This document shows, one piece after another, positions 5,842 through 7,254 of a stretch of DNA of 7,254 nt. Source of the stretch: Rhodanobacteraceae bacterium (GTDB taxonomy: Bacteria > Pseudomonadota > Gammaproteobacteria > Xanthomonadales > Rhodanobacteraceae); the NCBI GenBank assembly GCA_025924775.1, contig JAICHS010000110.1, positions 1 through 7,254 on the forward strand, in the 5' to 3' direction. Within the stretch, counting starts at the first letter, position 1. Each line of letters starts with the position of its first letter. Position numbers and translations under genes: made by a program. Below the pieces are notes generated by a model. It worked only from the letters and a program-made list of their open reading frames with translations. It was not told the origin of the DNA and ran no database searches.

Positions 5842-6776
5842 CTCCCAAACGCTTCGTCGTGCTCGGCGGCACCGGCTTCATCGGCAGCCGCTTGCTGGCC
5901 GCCCTGGCCGGCGACGGCCATCGCATCACCGTGCTCAGCCGCAACCGCGAGCAGGGACGCGCCATCAACGTGCTGCCAAACGTGCGCAGCATCAGCGCCG
6001 ACGTGTACGACCGTGCGACGCTCGAGAAACACATCGCCGGCCACGACGCGGTGGTGAACCTGGTCGGGATCCTCAACGAAACCGGCGGCGCCACGTTCAC
6101 CCATGCGCACGTCGATCTCACCGCGACGCTGATCGCGGCGTGCCGGCAGGCGGGCATCCGCCGCATCCATTTGATGAGCTCGCTGAACGCCGGCAACCGC
6201 GTCTCGAAGTACCTGAAGACGCGCGGCGAGGCCGAAGCCCAGGTGCGCAATTCCGGCATGGACTGGACCATCTACCGTCCCAGCGTGGTGTACGGCGAGG
6301 ACGACAGCTTCGTGTTCCGGTTCCTGCGACTGCTGCGCGCGGGGCCATTGCTGCCGGTTGCACAGCCACACGCGAAATTCGCGCCGGCGTACGTCGGGGA
6401 TGTCGCCGGGGCGATCCGCCAATGCCTGCACCAGCGCGCCAGCATCGGCAAGATCTACGAGCTGTACGGGCCGGACGCGCTGGAGCTGGCGGAAATCGTG
6501 CGGATGATCCGCGACGCCGCCGGGCTGCGTCGGATGGTGCTGCCACTGCCGGGAGCGTTGGGCCGCCTGCAGGCCATCGTCGCCGAGTGGATCCCGGGCA
6601 AGCCCTTCTCGCTGGACAACTTCCATTCGCTTGGCGTCGACTCCGTCGGCACCCACAACGGCTTCGCCCAACTCGGCATCACACCGCGCCGCTTCGCGGC
6701 CATGCTGCCGGTGTTGCTGGGCAGCCACGCGCGCGCGCACCTGCTCGACGCGTCACGCATGACCCAGGAAGCCTAG
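5838..6776 (+). CDS. NAD(P)-binding Rossmann protein, complex I NDUFA9-like/atypical SDR family
   Basis: This 312-residue protein is related to atypical short-chain dehydrogenases and to the NDUFA9 (39 kDa) accessory subunit of mitochondrial complex I; bacterial members are annotated in that family but lack a proven reaction. The dinucleotide-binding motif GGTGFIG is at 10-16 after the first strand, with basic SRNRE at 34-38 at the end of the second strand, which hints at NADP(H). AVVNLVGIL at 71-79 is the fourth-strand motif, MSSLNA at 113-118 carries the serine region, and TIYRPSVVYG at 144-153 the post-catalytic strand. The Tyr-x3-Lys pair of classical SDRs is not clean: the segment reads V-S-K-Y-L-K-T-R-G-E (122-131), giving Y125 and K127. 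Catalysis is therefore doubtful and a binding or assembly role possible. The start overlaps the slt stop (ATGA), with AGGG at 5823-5826 some 11 bases upstream. The stop overlaps the cca start. Family is clear; function is not. Confidence 0.85.
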   Translation: MTPKRFVVLGGTGFIGSRLLAALAGDGHRITVLSRNREQGRAINVLPNVRSISADVYDRATLEKHIAGHDAVVNLVGILNETGGATFTHAHVDLTATLIAACRQAGIRRIHLMSSLNAGNRVSKYLKTRGEAEAQVRNSGMDWTIYRPSVVYGEDDSFVFRFLRLLRAGPLLPVAQPHAKFAPAYVGDVAGAIRQCLHQRASIGKIYELYGPDALELAEIVRMIRDAAGLRRMVLPLPGALGRLQAIVAEWIPGKPFSLDNFHSLGVDSVGTHNGFAQLGITPRRFAAMLPVLLGSHARAHLLDASRMTQEA

Positions 6777-7254
6777 TGCCGACAATCACGCCGCGCATCT
6801 ACCTGGTCGGCGGCGCGGTGCGGGATGCGCTGCTGGGCCGGGCACACGGCGACCGCGACTTCGTGGTGGTTGGCGCAACCCCGGAAACCATGCTGGCGCG
6901 CGGCTACAAGCCGGTGGGCAAGGATTTCCCGGTATTCCTGCACCCCGACACTGGCGAGGAATACGCGCTCGCGCGCACCGAACGCAAGACCGGGCCGGGC
7001 TACCATGGTTTCGCGTTCCACGCCGCGCCCGACGTGACGCTGGAAGACGACCTGGCCCGCCGCGACCTCACCATCAACGCGATGGCGCGCGACGAGGCCG
7101 GCACCTTGGTCGATCCCTACGGCGGTGAACGCGACCTGCGTGCGCGGGTGCTGCGCCACGTGTCGCCCGCCTTCGCCGAGGATCCGGTGCGTATCCTGCG
7201 GGTCGCGCGCTTCCTCGCGCGCTTCGCGCCGCTCGGGTTCCACATCGCCGAGGA
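6776..7254 (+). CDS. cca: CCA tRNA nucleotidyltransferase, N-terminal part (truncated by window edge)
   Basis: This enzyme adds or repairs the 3'-terminal CCA of tRNAs using CTP and ATP in the cytoplasm. The visible 159 codons are the nucleotidyltransferase head of the bacterial class II type, closely resembling E. coli Cca. They include YLVGGAVRDALLG from residue 9, the metal-binding pair D26 and D28 in GDRDFVVVG, and KDFPVFLHP at about 49-57. RRDLTINA follows at 95-102 and EDPVRILRVARF at 135-146, the nucleotide-recognition motif. The C-terminal part, with an HD phosphohydrolase domain in E. coli-type enzymes, lies beyond the window. The start is a GTG at 6776-6778 whose G is the last base of the preceding TAG stop. 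AGGAAG (6766-6771) is well placed, and this start gives a lead only about six residues longer than E. coli Cca. Overlap with the NDUFA9-like gene implies translational coupling. Confidence 0.96.
   Translation, partial: MPTITPRIYLVGGAVRDALLGRAHGDRDFVVVGATPETMLARGYKPVGKDFPVFLHPDTGEEYALARTERKTGPGYHGFAFHAAPDVTLEDDLARRDLTINAMARDEAGTLVDPYGGERDLRARVLRHVSPAFAEDPVRILRVARFLARFAPLGFHIAE

Noticed and set aside
5730..6740. A 336-codon minus-strand open frame opposite the NDUFA9-like gene
   Set aside because: It mirrors a gene with clear Rossmann motifs and has the His/Arg/Gln/Val-rich composition of a shadow frame.
1..7254. A hidden mobile element, CRISPR array, tRNA or defence system
   Set aside because: I found no direct-repeat array, transposase or integrase motif, tRNA-like fold or unexplained gene-sized gap; all sizeable intervals are covered by recognisable genes.

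Overview
The window reads as an ordinary chromosomal segment of a high-GC gammaproteobacterium. The protein sequences and gene order (engB, cytochrome c4, two dsbA genes, an endonuclease/exonuclease/phosphatase-family gene, then slt, an NDUFA9-like gene and cca) fit the Xanthomonadales (Xanthomonadaceae/Rhodanobacteraceae). That placement rests on remembered family sequences, not on a search. Coding density is very high and codon use looks uniform. I see no insertion sequence, phage gene, CRISPR array, tRNA or rRNA, and no gene-free stretch longer than 91 bases.

Layout: 1-426 (minus) is the N-terminal 142 codons of engB (ysxC/yihA), a ribosome-assembly GTPase running off the left edge. Divergent from it, behind a good sigma70-type promoter at 429-457, is a plus-strand run: a diheme cytochrome c4-like protein (518-1336), a soluble periplasmic DsbA (1420-2118) and, one base later, a second DsbA that is probably a lipoprotein (2120-2845). 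After a 71-base gap come an endonuclease/exonuclease/phosphatase-fold protein (2917-3705) and, behind a 78-base gap containing an imperfect inverted repeat, a soluble lytic transglycosylase (3784-5841). The last three genes overlap: slt joins an NDUFA9-like Rossmann protein (5838-6776) through ATGA, and that gene joins cca (6776 to beyond the right edge) through a TAGTG overlap. The cca gene starts with GTG.

Functional picture: the left half concerns ribosome assembly and periplasmic thiol/heme chemistry. The cytochrome needs its heme-binding cysteines managed in the same compartment where the two DsbA proteins introduce disulfides. Slt is a periplasmic murein enzyme with a cysteine pair placed like the disulfide of E. 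coli Slt70, so it is a plausible DsbA client. The right edge begins tRNA 3'-end maturation. Nothing here amounts to a new defence or mobile system. The points worth a second look are the paired soluble/lipoprotein DsbAs, the low-complexity linker of the cytochrome, two genes that may be transcribed leaderless, several intergenic hairpins, and two conserved-looking genes of unknown physiological role (the nuclease/phosphatase-fold protein and the NDUFA9-like protein).
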